From an uncultured Enterocloster sp. (GTDB lineage Bacteria > Bacillota > Clostridia > Lachnospirales > Lachnospiraceae): a stretch of 42,714 nt of DNA. Below, one piece after another: positions 35,232 through 42,714 of this stretch. The stretch lies in assembly GCA_944383785.1 (NCBI GenBank), contig CALWQV010000017.1:1-42714 (forward strand), in the 5' to 3' direction. Made by a program: the position numbers and the translations under genes. Below the pieces are notes generated by a model. It saw only the letters and a list, made by a program, of their open reading frames with translations, did not search any database and had not been told where the DNA came from. The first letter of the stretch is position 1, and each line of letters begins with the position of its first letter.

Positions 35232-37019
35232 ATGGGAAGACTGTTGGGAGAGAATCCGGTGATCGGAATCCGTCCGGTGATCGACGCCAGAGAAGGGATG
35301 TTAAACGTGAGAGGTTCTCTGGAAGAGCAGACCATGGGGATGGCACGGGCGGCAGCAAAGCTGATTGAGGACAATATCCGCACAAGCGATGGGGAGCCGG
35401 TGCGGGTGGTGATCGCCCATACCACCATCGGCCGGGTGGCGGAGAGCGCGGCCTGCGCGGCACAGTTTAAGAAAGAGGGAGTGGATATTACCCTGTCCGT
35501 AACGCCCTGCTGGTGCTATGGCTCGGAAACCATGGATATGGACCCGATGACCATTAAGGCGGTATGGGGATTAAACGCCACAGAGCGGCCGGGAGCGGTA
35601 TATCTGGCCTCCGTTCTGGCGGCCCATGCAAGAAAGGGTCTTCCGGCCTTCGGGATTTACGGGAGAGAGGTGCAGGAGGCGGACGATGCAAGGATTCCGG
35701 CAGACGTGGCGGAAAAGATTTTGCGCTTCGCGCGGGCGGCGGTGGCGGTTGTTTCCATGAGGGGAAAATCCTATCTGCAGATCGGCTCCGCCTGCATGGG
35801 CATCTCAGGCTCTGCCATTGACCCGGATTTCTTTGAGGAATATCTGGGGATGCGGGTAGAGTCGGTGGACGAGGTGGAGGTAATCCGCCGGATCCAAAAG
35901 GGCATCTACGACCAGAAGGAGTATGAGAAGGCCATGGCCTGGGTGAAGGAAAACTGCCGGGAAGGCTTTGACAAGAACCCGAAAGAAGCCCGCCACAGCC
36001 GGGAGCAGAAGGATGCCAACTGGAGCTTTACGGTAAAATGCGCCTTGATCATCAAGGATCTGATGAGTGGCAATCCCGGCCTTCCGGATCAGTGGTCCGA
36101 GGAACGGCGGGGGCACAACGCTATCGCGGCCGGTTTTCAGGGACAGCGGCAGTGGACCGATTTTTACCCTAATACGGATTTTCCGGAGGCGATTCTCAAT
36201 ACTTCCTTTGACTGGAACGGCCCCAGGGAGCCCTATATCCTGGCGACGGAGAACGATACTTTAAACGGGGCATCCATGCTGCTTTTAAAGCTTCTTACCA
36301 ACCGGGCCCAGATGTTTGCCGATGTGCGGACCTGCTGGAGCGGGGACTCCATCCGCAGGGTGACGGGCTACGAGATTGAGGGAAGGGCAAAGGAGGCGGA
36401 CGGACTGATCCACCTGATCAATTCCGGCGCATGCTGCCTGGACGCCTGCGGCGAGGCCAGAGACAGGGAGGGAAATCCCGCCATCAAGCCCTTCTGGGAA
36501 ATGAGCGAACAGGATGTACGAAACTGTATGGAGGCGGTACAGTGGTGCGAGGCAGATCTGGGATATTTCAGGGGAGGCGGCTATTCCTCCCGCTTTGAGA
36601 CAAGGCAGGAGATGCCCATGACCATGGCCAGGCTGAATCTGGTAAAGGGATTAGGGCCGGTGCTGCAGATCGCGGAGGGCTGGACGGCGGCTCTGCCGGA
36701 AAAGGTTTCCGATCTTCTGTGGAAGCGGACGGATTATACCTGGCCCTGCACCTGGTTTACGCCCAGGGTGACGGGAAGAGGGGCTTTTAAGGATGCTTAT
36801 ACGGTGATGAATCAGTGGGGGGCCAATCATGGGGCCATCTCCTACGGGCATGTGGGAGCGGATCTCATTACCCTGTGCTCCATGCTGCGGATTCCGGTGT
36901 GTATGCATAATGTGGAGGAAGAGCGGATCTTCCGCCCGGCCTGCTGGAACGCTTATGGAATGGACCGGGAGGCAGCAGATTACCGGGCCTGCAAGGCCTA
37001 CGGCCCCCTGTATCGGTAA
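35232..37019 (+). CDS. fucI: L-fucose isomerase family protein
   Basis: The 595-residue protein is the expected length for L-fucose isomerase and begins [15 protein letters not shown]. It contains [13 protein letters not shown] and [28 protein letters not shown] and [15 protein letters not shown] are further family stretches. The family interconverts L-fucose/L-fuculose or D-arabinose/D-ribulose with a manganese ion. The substrate in this operon is not settled. ATG 35232 follows AGGAGAAAAAGC; upstream in-frame codons overlap the promoter. It opens a four-gene operon. Confidence 0.9.
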   Translation: MGRLLGENPVIGIRPVIDAREGMLNVRGSLEEQTMGMARAAAKLIEDNIRTSDGEPVRVVIAHTTIGRVAESAACAAQFKKEGVDITLSVTPCWCYGSETMDMDPMTIKAVWGLNATERPGAVYLASVLAAHARKGLPAFGIYGREVQEADDARIPADVAEKILRFARAAVAVVSMRGKSYLQIGSACMGISGSAIDPDFFEEYLGMRVESVDEVEVIRRIQKGIYDQKEYEKAMAWVKENCREGFDKNPKEARHSREQKDANWSFTVKCALIIKDLMSGNPGLPDQWSEERRGHNAIAAGFQGQRQWTDFYPNTDFPEAILNTSFDWNGPREPYILATENDTLNGASMLLLKLLTNRAQMFADVRTCWSGDSIRRVTGYEIEGRAKEADGLIHLINSGACCLDACGEARDREGNPAIKPFWEMSEQDVRNCMEAVQWCEADLGYFRGGGYSSRFETRQEMPMTMARLNLVKGLGPVLQIAEGWTAALPEKVSDLLWKRTDYTWPCTWFTPRVTGRGAFKDAYTVMNQWGANHGAISYGHVGADLITLCSMLRIPVCMHNVEEERIFRPACWNAYGMDREAADYRACKAYGPLYR

Positions 37020-37059
37020 AAGAAAAAGGGAAATTCCGGGCAGATGGAGGGAAGAGGAA

Positions 37060-38679
37060 TTGAAGGAACAGCAGAAGCGATGGATTGAGGAAGGGCGAAC
37101 GGCTCTTGGGATTGAAGCCGGTTCCACCCGGATTAAGGCGGTTCTCATCGGGCCGGATCATCAGGTGCTGGCTGCCGGAAGCAGCCGGTGGGAGAACCGA
37201 TTGGAAAATGGAATCTGGACCTATGACCTTTCCCAGGTATGGGAGGGGTTAAAGGAAAGCTATGGAAAGTTAAAGAAAGAGGTCCGGCGGCAGTTTGGGG
37301 TGACATTAGCCAAAACTGGCTGCATGGGAATCAGCGCCATGATGCACGGATACCTGGTGTTCGATGGGCAGGGGAAGCTTTTAGCTCCCTTTAAGACCTG
37401 GCGAAACGGGGTGCCGAAGGAAACGGCCCTTGCCCTGACCCGCTATCTTGGCTTTCACATTCCCCAGCGCTGGAGCGGCGCTCACCTGTATCAGGCGGCC
37501 TTGGACGGAGCGGATTATCTGGGGAAGATTGACTATATGACCACCCTTTCCGGATATATTCACTGGAAGCTGACCGGCAGACGGGTGCTGGGGGCCTGCG
37601 ACGCCTCCGGCATGTTCCCGGTGGAGGCTGGAGGATTCCGCTTTCATCAGCAGATGGCAGAGAAGCTGGAAGCCCTTTTAAAGCCTTACGGATTGACACA
37701 AAAGCTGGGGGATATTTTTCCCCAGGTGCTTTTGGCTGGGGAAGACGCAGGAAGCTTAAGCCCCGAAGGAGCCGCCCTTTTAGATCTGGAGGGGGACTTA
37801 CAGCCAGCGGTTCCCTGCTGCCCGCCGGAAGGAGACGGGGGAACCGGGATGATCGCCACCGACAGCGCTTCGGCCAGAAGGGGCAATGTCTCCGTAGGTA
37901 CGTCGATCTTTGCCACATTGGCCCTGGAGCGGGAGATTTGCGGCTGCTACCAGGAGGTGGACCAGCTGGTGACACCGGCGGGCCGTCCTGCGGCGATGAT
38001 CCACTGCTACAACGGCACCTCTGAGCTGGACCGCTGGATGGGGCTGTTCGGGGAGGTATGGCGCAGCTGCGGAGGAACCTTTACAGAGGATCAGCTTTAT
38101 GAAACACTTTTTGAAAAGGCCTTGGAGGGGGAGAAGGATGCAGGGGGAGTCATTTCCTGCGGCTACCATTCCGGCGAGCATCTGACTGGCTTTGAGGAGG
38201 GCCGCCCCCTTCTGGTATCATGGCCGGACAGTTCCTTTAACTTGGCCAATTTTATGAGGGCGCAGATTTACAGCCTTTTTGCCACCCTTCGGCTGGGACT
38301 GGATTTTCTGAAGGATCAGGAAGGCGTGATTGTGGATGAGATCCGTGGCCACGGGGGATTTTTCCGGACAAAGGGAGTGGGACAGAAGCTGATGGCCGCC
38401 GCCATTCACGCTCCGGTAACGGTGATGGAGACGGCGGGAGAAGGAGGCGCCTGGGGGGCCGCCCTTTTGGCCGCCTATAAAGCCTGGAGAAAAGAGGGAG
38501 AAGGGCTTGAGGAATATCTGGAAAAGAGGGTCTTTACCGGAGATTCTGAGAGCGCCAAAACCCGCAGGGAAGAGCCTGAGGAGACGGATCTGGCCGGGTA
38601 CGACCGGTATATGGAGGACTACCGGCGGATGTTAAAGGTAGAGCGGACGGCGGTGGAGGAAATGGCAAAGGAGCAATAG
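37060..38679 (+). CDS. FGGY-family carbohydrate kinase
   Basis: The 539-residue kinase starts with LGIEAGSTRIKAVLIG, the phosphate-binding hairpin. Later it has GISAMMHGYLVF, AHLYQAALDGADYL, VGTSIFATLALE, and ETAGEGGAWGAALLAAYKAW. The expected ATG is absent. TTG at 37060 is the only sensible start, with GGAGG about 9 bases upstream; ATGs at 37044 and 37080 are out of frame. It probably phosphorylates the ketose made by the upstream isomerase. A close relative with this N-terminus is common in clostridial sugar operons. Confidence 0.88.
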   Translation: MKEQQKRWIEEGRTALGIEAGSTRIKAVLIGPDHQVLAAGSSRWENRLENGIWTYDLSQVWEGLKESYGKLKKEVRRQFGVTLAKTGCMGISAMMHGYLVFDGQGKLLAPFKTWRNGVPKETALALTRYLGFHIPQRWSGAHLYQAALDGADYLGKIDYMTTLSGYIHWKLTGRRVLGACDASGMFPVEAGGFRFHQQMAEKLEALLKPYGLTQKLGDIFPQVLLAGEDAGSLSPEGAALLDLEGDLQPAVPCCPPEGDGGTGMIATDSASARRGNVSVGTSIFATLALEREICGCYQEVDQLVTPAGRPAAMIHCYNGTSELDRWMGLFGEVWRSCGGTFTEDQLYETLFEKALEGEKDAGGVISCGYHSGEHLTGFEEGRPLLVSWPDSSFNLANFMRAQIYSLFATLRLGLDFLKDQEGVIVDEIRGHGGFFRTKGVGQKLMAAAIHAPVTVMETAGEGGAWGAALLAAYKAWRKEGEGLEEYLEKRVFTGDSESAKTRREEPEETDLAGYDRYMEDYRRMLKVERTAVEEMAKEQ

Positions 38680-38712
38680 CAAACCGGCGGTCTATGGAAG
38701 GAGAATGAAAAA

Positions 38713-39810
38713 ATGAATCGGATTCGAAAGATTGAGACTTACCTGATTTCCACAGAGGTAGCGGGAGCCTGCGCGGATGCTACCCGCAAGGTGGATAAAA
38801 TTGGATTTTTGATTGTTAGGGCAACTACGGAGGAGGGCCTGGAGGGAATCGGAATTACCTATAATGAAATCGGCGGAGACGCCACAAAACAGCTGATCGA
38901 TACCAGCATTGCCCCCCGGGTGATCGGGAAGGATCCCTTTTGCACCGAGGACATCTGGAACGACTTGTTTCAGTACCTGCGGGGCGTAGGACGTAAAGGC
39001 CTTTCCTTCTGCGCCATGAGCGCGGTGGATATCGCCCTCTGGGATTTGAAGGGAAAGATTACAGGACTTCCCCTAAACCGGATGTTCGGGTCCACGGTTC
39101 GGGAGCGGATTCCCGTATATGCCAGCGGTGGCTGGACCTCCTACAGCGATGAGGAGCTGCTGAAAGAGATCGGAAGATTTGTGGAGGACGGCTATACGAA
39201 GGTGAAATTTAAAGTGGGAGCGGCGGGAGGCATTTCCCGTGATTTAGAGAGGCTTCGCAAGGTTCGGGAAGCCTTTGGGCCGGGGCTGGAAATTATGCTG
39301 GACGCCAACAACTGCTGGGACGCCGCTACCGCCATCCGCTTCGCGGACCGGGCCAAGGAGTACGATATCGCCTTTTTGGAGGAGCCGGTATTTGCCGATG
39401 ACATCGAGGGGCTGAGACGCTTCAGGGAGGCTTCTGTGGTTCCTCTGGCTACAGGCGAGCATGAGTATACCCGATTTGGAGCTAGGGATCTTCTGCTGCG
39501 GGGAGCGGTGGACATCCTGCAGATGGATACAGCGAGAGTAGGCGGCATCACGGAGATGCTAAAGATCGCAGCCCTGACCCAGGCCTGGAACATCAAGTTC
39601 GCTCCCCACTGCATGGAATTTTTGAATCTGCACCTGCTGAGCGCCTTTGCCAATTCCCTTTACGCAGAGCGGCTTTACATTTTCAATGAAGTGTGGGATC
39701 ATGTATTTGTCAATCTTCCGAAGATTGAAAAGGGCTATGTGGAGGTTCCTAAGGGGCCGGGGCTGGGCCTGGAGCTGAACATGGAATTTATTAAGAAAGC
39801 TTCCGCATAA
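38713..39810 (+). CDS. Mandelate racemase/muconate lactonizing enzyme superfamily dehydratase
   Basis: The 365-residue enolase-superfamily protein has the KxK acid/base motif in KVKFKVG. Metal ligands lie in LDANNCW (D), LEEPVFA (E) and ATGEHEYT (E). FAPHCME supplies the histidine typical of sugar-acid dehydratases. The group dehydrates sugar acids such as fuconate or galactonate to 2-keto-3-deoxy acids. The product would be the natural substrate of the aldolase that follows 14 bases later. The exact sugar acid is not known. Confidence 0.88.
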   Translation: MNRIRKIETYLISTEVAGACADATRKVDKIGFLIVRATTEEGLEGIGITYNEIGGDATKQLIDTSIAPRVIGKDPFCTEDIWNDLFQYLRGVGRKGLSFCAMSAVDIALWDLKGKITGLPLNRMFGSTVRERIPVYASGGWTSYSDEELLKEIGRFVEDGYTKVKFKVGAAGGISRDLERLRKVREAFGPGLEIMLDANNCWDAATAIRFADRAKEYDIAFLEEPVFADDIEGLRRFREASVVPLATGEHEYTRFGARDLLLRGAVDILQMDTARVGGITEMLKIAALTQAWNIKFAPHCMEFLNLHLLSAFANSLYAERLYIFNEVWDHVFVNLPKIEKGYVEVPKGPGLGLELNMEFIKKASA

Positions 39811-39824
39811 GGAGGAACGTCAGA

Positions 39825-40700
39825 ATGTACCGGAGAGAGAATTATACCCACAGAATTTATTCGGCGCTGGAGATTCCCATGAATCCAGACGAGACAGTGA
39901 ACGAGGAGAACCTGCGCAGACTGGTAGAGTACGAGCTGAGCCAGGGCGTGGAGGGCTTTTACTGCAGCGGTTCCTCAGGAGAGGCGCTTCTCCTGACCCT
40001 TGAGGAGCGCGAAAAAGTGCTGGAAATCCTTCTGGATCAGGTGAGAGGAAGGGTGCCGGTGATTCCGCAGATTGGAACCATCCGCACAAAGGACGTAATC
40101 GAACTTGCAAAGCACGCGGCAGAACTGGGAGTGGAGGCGGTTTCCATGATCCCGCCCTACTACTATCAGTTTACCATGGAAGAGATCATAGGTTATTACC
40201 GGGATGTGCTTGAGGCGGTTCCGGGACTAGGAATCATTGTCTATAATATCCCTCAATTTACAGGCATCGAGTTCAGCAAGGAGAATGCCCATGGGCTTCT
40301 GGAGCTTCCGGGAATTGTGGGGGTAAAGCATACCTCCCGCAATTTGTACAGCATGGAGCGGATGAAGGCCGCCTACCCGGAGCTGATTTTGTTTAACGGC
40401 TTTGACGAGCAGTTCGCGGGCAGCCTGGCCATGGGCGCGGACGCGGCCATCGGAACCACGGTGAATGTATTTGCGCCGTTGTTTCTTGAAATCCGCAGCC
40501 TCTTTGAAGCGGGAAAGGTTCAGGCGGCTTTGGAAAAACAGGCGGAGCTGAACCGGCGGGTGGAGATCCTGTGCCGTTGCGGAATTTTCAGCGGGGTAAA
40601 ATATATTTTGACAAAACGGGGAATCGACTGCGGAGACTGCCGCAGGCCCTTTGGGCAGCTGAGAGAGGAAGCGAAAAAAGCCCTTGACCAGATTGTGTAG
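39825..40700 (+). CDS. DHDPS/N-acetylneuraminate lyase superfamily aldolase
   Basis: The 291-residue class I aldolase contains FYCSGSSGEALLLT, IPQIGTIRTKDVIELAKHA and IVYNIPQFTG. The Schiff-base lysine is in GVKHTS. The family cleaves 2-keto-3-deoxy sugar acids or sialic acid to pyruvate and an aldehyde. Its place after the dehydratase suggests a keto-deoxy-acid aldolase, but N-acetylneuraminate lyase cannot be excluded. AAGGAGG precedes the ATG. It is the last gene before a terminator. Confidence 0.88.
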   Translation: MYRRENYTHRIYSALEIPMNPDETVNEENLRRLVEYELSQGVEGFYCSGSSGEALLLTLEEREKVLEILLDQVRGRVPVIPQIGTIRTKDVIELAKHAAELGVEAVSMIPPYYYQFTMEEIIGYYRDVLEAVPGLGIIVYNIPQFTGIEFSKENAHGLLELPGIVGVKHTSRNLYSMERMKAAYPELILFNGFDEQFAGSLAMGADAAIGTTVNVFAPLFLEIRSLFEAGKVQAALEKQAELNRRVEILCRCGIFSGVKYILTKRGIDCGDCRRPFGQLREEAKKALDQIV

Positions 40701-40709
40701 ATGAAAGAA

Positions 40710-40741
40710 GGGGACTGTCACTGCGGCAGTCCCCCATTTTT
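40710..40741. terminator. Operon terminator
   Basis: GGGGACTG (40710-40717) pairs with CAGTCCCC (40727-40734) and is followed by five T residues. It lies at the end of the convergent 3D-domain gene as well. Confidence 0.85.
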
Positions 40742-41468
40742 ATGCGGTTACCAGAAATACCTCCAGATTCTGCGTCCCATGCTGAAGGGTTTCCGAATGG
40801 TTGTCAAAGAAAATATCAATGTGATTTCCCCGGACGCCGCCGCCCCGGTCCTCGGCCGTATAGATGACTCCATTGATCATTACCTGGGTTCCGTAGGGAA
40901 TCACCTTGGGATCAACGGCAATGGTGTGGCGGGCAGTGGCAGTGGCTCCTGTGCAGGTGTGGCGGCCCCAGCCCTCGGAGCAGCGGACGCAGGGGCAGTA
41001 GCCGGTGGTCTTAAAGGTGCCAAGGGAAACCAGCTGAGGCGTTTCGGCGGCAGCCTCATCCCCGGCAGCCTCCTGGGGATCCCCTTTGGTATAGGTCAGG
41101 GTGCGGGTCAGGGTCCGGTCGCCGGAATATCCCTCAATGGTGTAGACGCCGTCTTCCAGGGCGGACCAGTCTATGGGAATGGAAAAACCATGGCAGCCAT
41201 TGCCCTTTCCGTCCATCTCCAGATCATCCCGATACTGGGAAGCGGTGATCTTCTGGCTGAATACCTCCGTTCCGTCCTCATCCAGGACCGCTACCCGGAC
41301 TGTGATGGGGGTATTGGGCATGTCCTTCTGCCAGGCCCAGCCGGTGATCTCCGTATCCGTAACCTTCTCTAAGCGGCCGGTGGGAACAGCGGCCAGCGCC
41401 GTAAAGGCGGAAGCCATCACAAAACCCACAGCCAGAATAAAACTAGCGGTTAAATGTCTGATTTTCAT
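40740..41468 (-). CDS. Exported 3D-domain wall protein with an extra N-terminal domain
   Basis: The 242-residue protein has a signal peptide (core SFILAVGFVMASAFTALA). A beta-rich domain (about 30-130) with ITGWAWQKD, YRDDLEMDGKGNG and GFSIPIDWSALEDGVYTI follows. The C-terminal 3D domain has GTFKTTGYCPCVRC, IAVDPKVIPYGTQV, YTAEDRGGGVRG and IDIFFD, with the three conserved aspartates. This domain is a lytic transglycosylase-like fold of MltA/RpfB type in wall turnover. Start 41468 follows AGGAGG; an upstream extension overlaps promoter sequence. A WalR-like box lies in its promoter. Confidence 0.88.
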   Translation of the reverse strand: MKIRHLTASFILAVGFVMASAFTALAAVPTGRLEKVTDTEITGWAWQKDMPNTPITVRVAVLDEDGTEVFSQKITASQYRDDLEMDGKGNGCHGFSIPIDWSALEDGVYTIEGYSGDRTLTRTLTYTKGDPQEAAGDEAAAETPQLVSLGTFKTTGYCPCVRCSEGWGRHTCTGATATARHTIAVDPKVIPYGTQVMINGVIYTAEDRGGGVRGNHIDIFFDNHSETLQHGTQNLEVFLVTA

Positions 41469-41521
41469 AATTGGTTTTACCTCCTGATTGCTCATGTAAT
41501 AAAGTAAATAATTTTTAACAG

Positions 41522-41551
41522 ATACTACATAATATGTAACACTTTTGTAAT
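41522..41551 (-). promoter_or_regulatory. Promoter and WalR-box-like site of the first 3D-domain gene
   Basis: Reading minus, TTACAA (41545-41550) and TAGTAT (41522-41527) are 17 bp apart. The + strand of the same DNA reads TGTAAC-ACTTT-TGTAAT (41535-41551), an exact match to the WalR consensus TGTWAH-N5-TGTWAH, overlapping the -35. Confidence 0.55.
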
Positions 41552-41620
41552 ATATGAGCAATAACACAGGTTTTACCATAATTTTTTATGTTTGTCAAGG
41601 AAAAATATGGAAATTAGGCG

Positions 41621-41654
41621 TAAAAAGAACCTCCCGGCATTGTTGCGGGAGGTT
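41621..41654 (-). terminator. Terminator of the second 3D-domain gene
   Basis: AACCTCCCG (41628-41636) pairs with CGGGAGGTT (41646-41654), followed on the minus strand by CTTTTTA. Confidence 0.85.
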
Positions 41655-41673
41655 TTAAAGTCCATATTCAATG

Positions 41674-42117
41674 TTAATCCCAGCGGAATACTTGAGCAGA
41701 ATAAGTTCCGGCAGCCAAAGCCTCCTCATGGGTGTCATAGTAGATATCGATCTTATTCCCATTGACAGAGGATCCCATATCCTCTACGGTGTAAACAACG
41801 CCATCAATCAGAAGCTTCGTTCCGATGGGGAACAGGTTCAAATCAGCGGAGATGGTATGATTCGCCTTGGGAACTGTGCCGGAGTAGGTAAGATTGTGGC
41901 CTCCGGAGCAGGACTCGCAGTTGCAGTAGCCTGTGATGGTAAAGGTTCCCAGGCACATGCCGCTGGTGGTGTCTTCTCCTTCTGCCTGAACCACGCCCGG
42001 CCCGGCGTTTACATATTCGTGATCCGACTGATCCGGCTCCGCAGCGTAAACCGGAAGGGAGGCCAGCAGGCAGGAGCATAAGATCAGGCCCGCAAGTATC
42101 TTCTTCAAATTTCGCAT
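41674..42117 (-). CDS. Short exported 3D-domain wall protein
   Basis: The 147-residue protein has a signal peptide (LKKILAGLILCSCLLAS, likely cut after VYA). After a short acidic linker comes one 3D domain with TFTITGYCNCESC, SADLNLFPIGTKLLIDG, VEDMGSSVNG and IDIYYD. It is a paralogue of the gene next door without the extra N-terminal domain. It probably trims or remodels peptidoglycan; a small size and this domain are typical of YocH-like proteins. Start 42117 follows GAGGT at 6 bases. Confidence 0.9.
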   Translation of the reverse strand: MRNLKKILAGLILCSCLLASLPVYAAEPDQSDHEYVNAGPGVVQAEGEDTTSGMCLGTFTITGYCNCESCSGGHNLTYSGTVPKANHTISADLNLFPIGTKLLIDGVVYTVEDMGSSVNGNKIDIYYDTHEEALAAGTYSAQVFRWD

Positions 42118-42192
42118 GTGAATACCTCGTGTTAAATCATAACGAATGAACAGGTTCCAATTCTCATACGGGATCAAAGCCCGATTAGTTAC

Positions 42193-42220
42193 ATTATATT
42201 ACAAAAGTGTTAAAAGTCAA
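42193..42220 (-). promoter_or_regulatory. Promoter and WalR-like site of the second 3D-domain gene
   Basis: Reading minus, TTGACT (42215-42220) and TATAAT (42193-42198) have 16-bp spacing. Within the spacer, TTTAAC-ACTTT-TGTAAT matches the WalR consensus except for one base. The 17-bp stretch 42196-42212 is the exact reverse complement of 41537-41553. Confidence 0.55.
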
Positions 42221-42264
42221 GAGGAAATTGTCAAATATACGTAATCTTTGCCTGCTCCTCAAGC

Positions 42265-42302
42265 GAGTTTTGCCCAAAAACTCCTAGTTTTGCCAAAAAC
42301 TT
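42265..42302. promoter_or_regulatory. Two tandem near-identical palindromes, operator candidate
   Basis: GAGTTTT-GCCCA-AAAACTC (42265-42283) and AGTTTT-GCCA-AAAACT (42286-42301) repeat the same dyad 20 bp apart, just upstream of the -35 of the last gene. They are not GC-rich enough for terminators. Confidence 0.55.
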
Positions 42303-42329
42303 GTTTCCCGCCTTTTTTGATGGTAAAGT
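42301..42329 (+). promoter_or_regulatory. Promoter of the unrecognised gene at 42378
   Basis: TTGTTT (42301-42306) and TAAAGT (42324-42329) have 17-bp spacing, with TGG forming an extended -10. Confidence 0.45.
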
Positions 42330-42377
42330 AGAAGCAGGAACACAGCAAAAGCCAGCAAGATAAAGGAGGATTATAAA

Positions 42378-42714
42378 ATGCCGGTACATCTTTTGACAGA
42401 GAACGACTTTCAGGCCATGGAACAGGAACTCGCGGAAGTGCTGGAAGCTTGGGGGGCTGATCCGGATTATACCGCGAACCCGGAGTATATGGGAAGCAGA
42501 GCACAGGACAATGCGTCTCTGCGGCGTTATGGAATCAATGGCGATGTGAATCTGTCCCAGTCCGTATTTGAGTATTATGAAATGGCCCAGCGGGCCAAGT
42601 CCCTGGCGCAGTTCTTGCCGCAGGAGAACCGGGAAAAGGCCCTGAAGCTTTTGGAATGGAGCGAGAGGATGGCAAAGGAGAGCGGCCGCCTGGGCAATCT
42701 GAATTATGGATGGT
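42378..42714 (+). CDS. Unrecognised protein, 5' part (runs off the window)
   Basis: The frame from ATG 42378 follows AAAGGAGG and stays open for all 112 codons to the end of the window. It begins MPVHLLTENDFQAMEQ and contains MGSRAQDNASLRRYGING, SQSVFEYYEMAQRAKSL and EKALKLLEWSERMAKE. The pattern is soluble and largely helical, with no signal peptide, membrane segment or known motif. No function is proposed. It is set behind a promoter with tandem palindromes, so its expression may be controlled. Confidence 0.7.
   Translation, partial: MPVHLLTENDFQAMEQELAEVLEAWGADPDYTANPEYMGSRAQDNASLRRYGINGDVNLSQSVFEYYEMAQRAKSLAQFLPQENREKALKLLEWSERMAKESGRLGNLNYGW

Overview
The window looks like chromosome from a gut-type Lachnospiraceae (Clostridium cluster XIVa) member. 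Supporting signs are clostridial housekeeping blocks (ispF-cysS-mrnC-rlmB, groESL behind a CIRCE site, scpAB), a glutaminyl-tRNA synthetase, XRE/DUF proteins typical of this family (DUF4397, DUF6106, a wall-binding-repeat/DUF6612-type protein), rubrerythrin, sporulation-type SpoIID/LytB and 3D-domain wall enzymes, and AGGAGG ribosome sites. Most genes are G+C-rich by eye. The clearest composition break is an AT-rich three-gene cassette at 12620-14414. No phage, insertion sequence or CRISPR array was seen.

Layout. 1-2616: the end of a family 2 glycosyltransferase, a PAP2-like membrane phosphatase and a PfkB sugar kinase. 2635-3600: a tRNA-Val/tRNA-Met transcript with two terminators, then a decayed minus-strand stretch with a frameshifted anchored Lys/Pro/Glu-rich protein, a possible 42-residue two-helix membrane protein and a gene remnant. 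3649-6079: a secreted wall-binding protein, a small XRE regulator and a lipid kinase. 6187-9397: ispF, cysS, mrnC and rlmB, partly overlapping, followed by lactate dehydrogenase. 10473-12342: a DUF4397 protein and the azlCD exporter. 12442-14414: tRNA-Thr, then the unexplained cassette (DUF4869-like protein, mini P-loop NTPase, possible TOPRIM-like protein). 14532-18499: glnS, a MocR/PdxR regulator and an exported MORN-like protein. 18542-21989: an acidic membrane-anchored protein, groES-groEL and a DUF6106 protein. 22115-25791: guaB, a double-Nudix protein and a D,D-carboxypeptidase. 25844-27112: an XRE protein with a lysine-rich tail and rubrerythrin, separated by a 55-bp tandem repeat. 27217-31488: HAD hydrolase, metallophosphoesterase, scpA, scpB, ybaK-type deacylase and deoC. 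31558-31790: a 6S RNA with its own promoter and terminator. 31809-34076: a large SpoIID/LytB protein. 34101-40700: an AraC regulator divergent from a sugar operon (L-fucose isomerase family, FGGY kinase, enolase-superfamily dehydratase, DHDPS-type aldolase). 40740-42117: two 3D-domain wall proteins with WalR-box-like sites. 42378-end: the start of an unrecognised gene.

Most interesting items: the AT-rich cassette beside tRNA-Thr, which could be an undescribed defence or regulatory module; the shared 17-bp WalR-like element in front of both 3D-domain genes; the 55-bp tandem repeat with internal dyads between an XRE gene and rubrerythrin; the 23-bp-spaced direct repeats in the AraC/fucI divergent region; and the mixed isomerase/kinase plus dehydratase/aldolase operon. 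Family names come from reading motifs without a database search, and no base composition or folding was computed.
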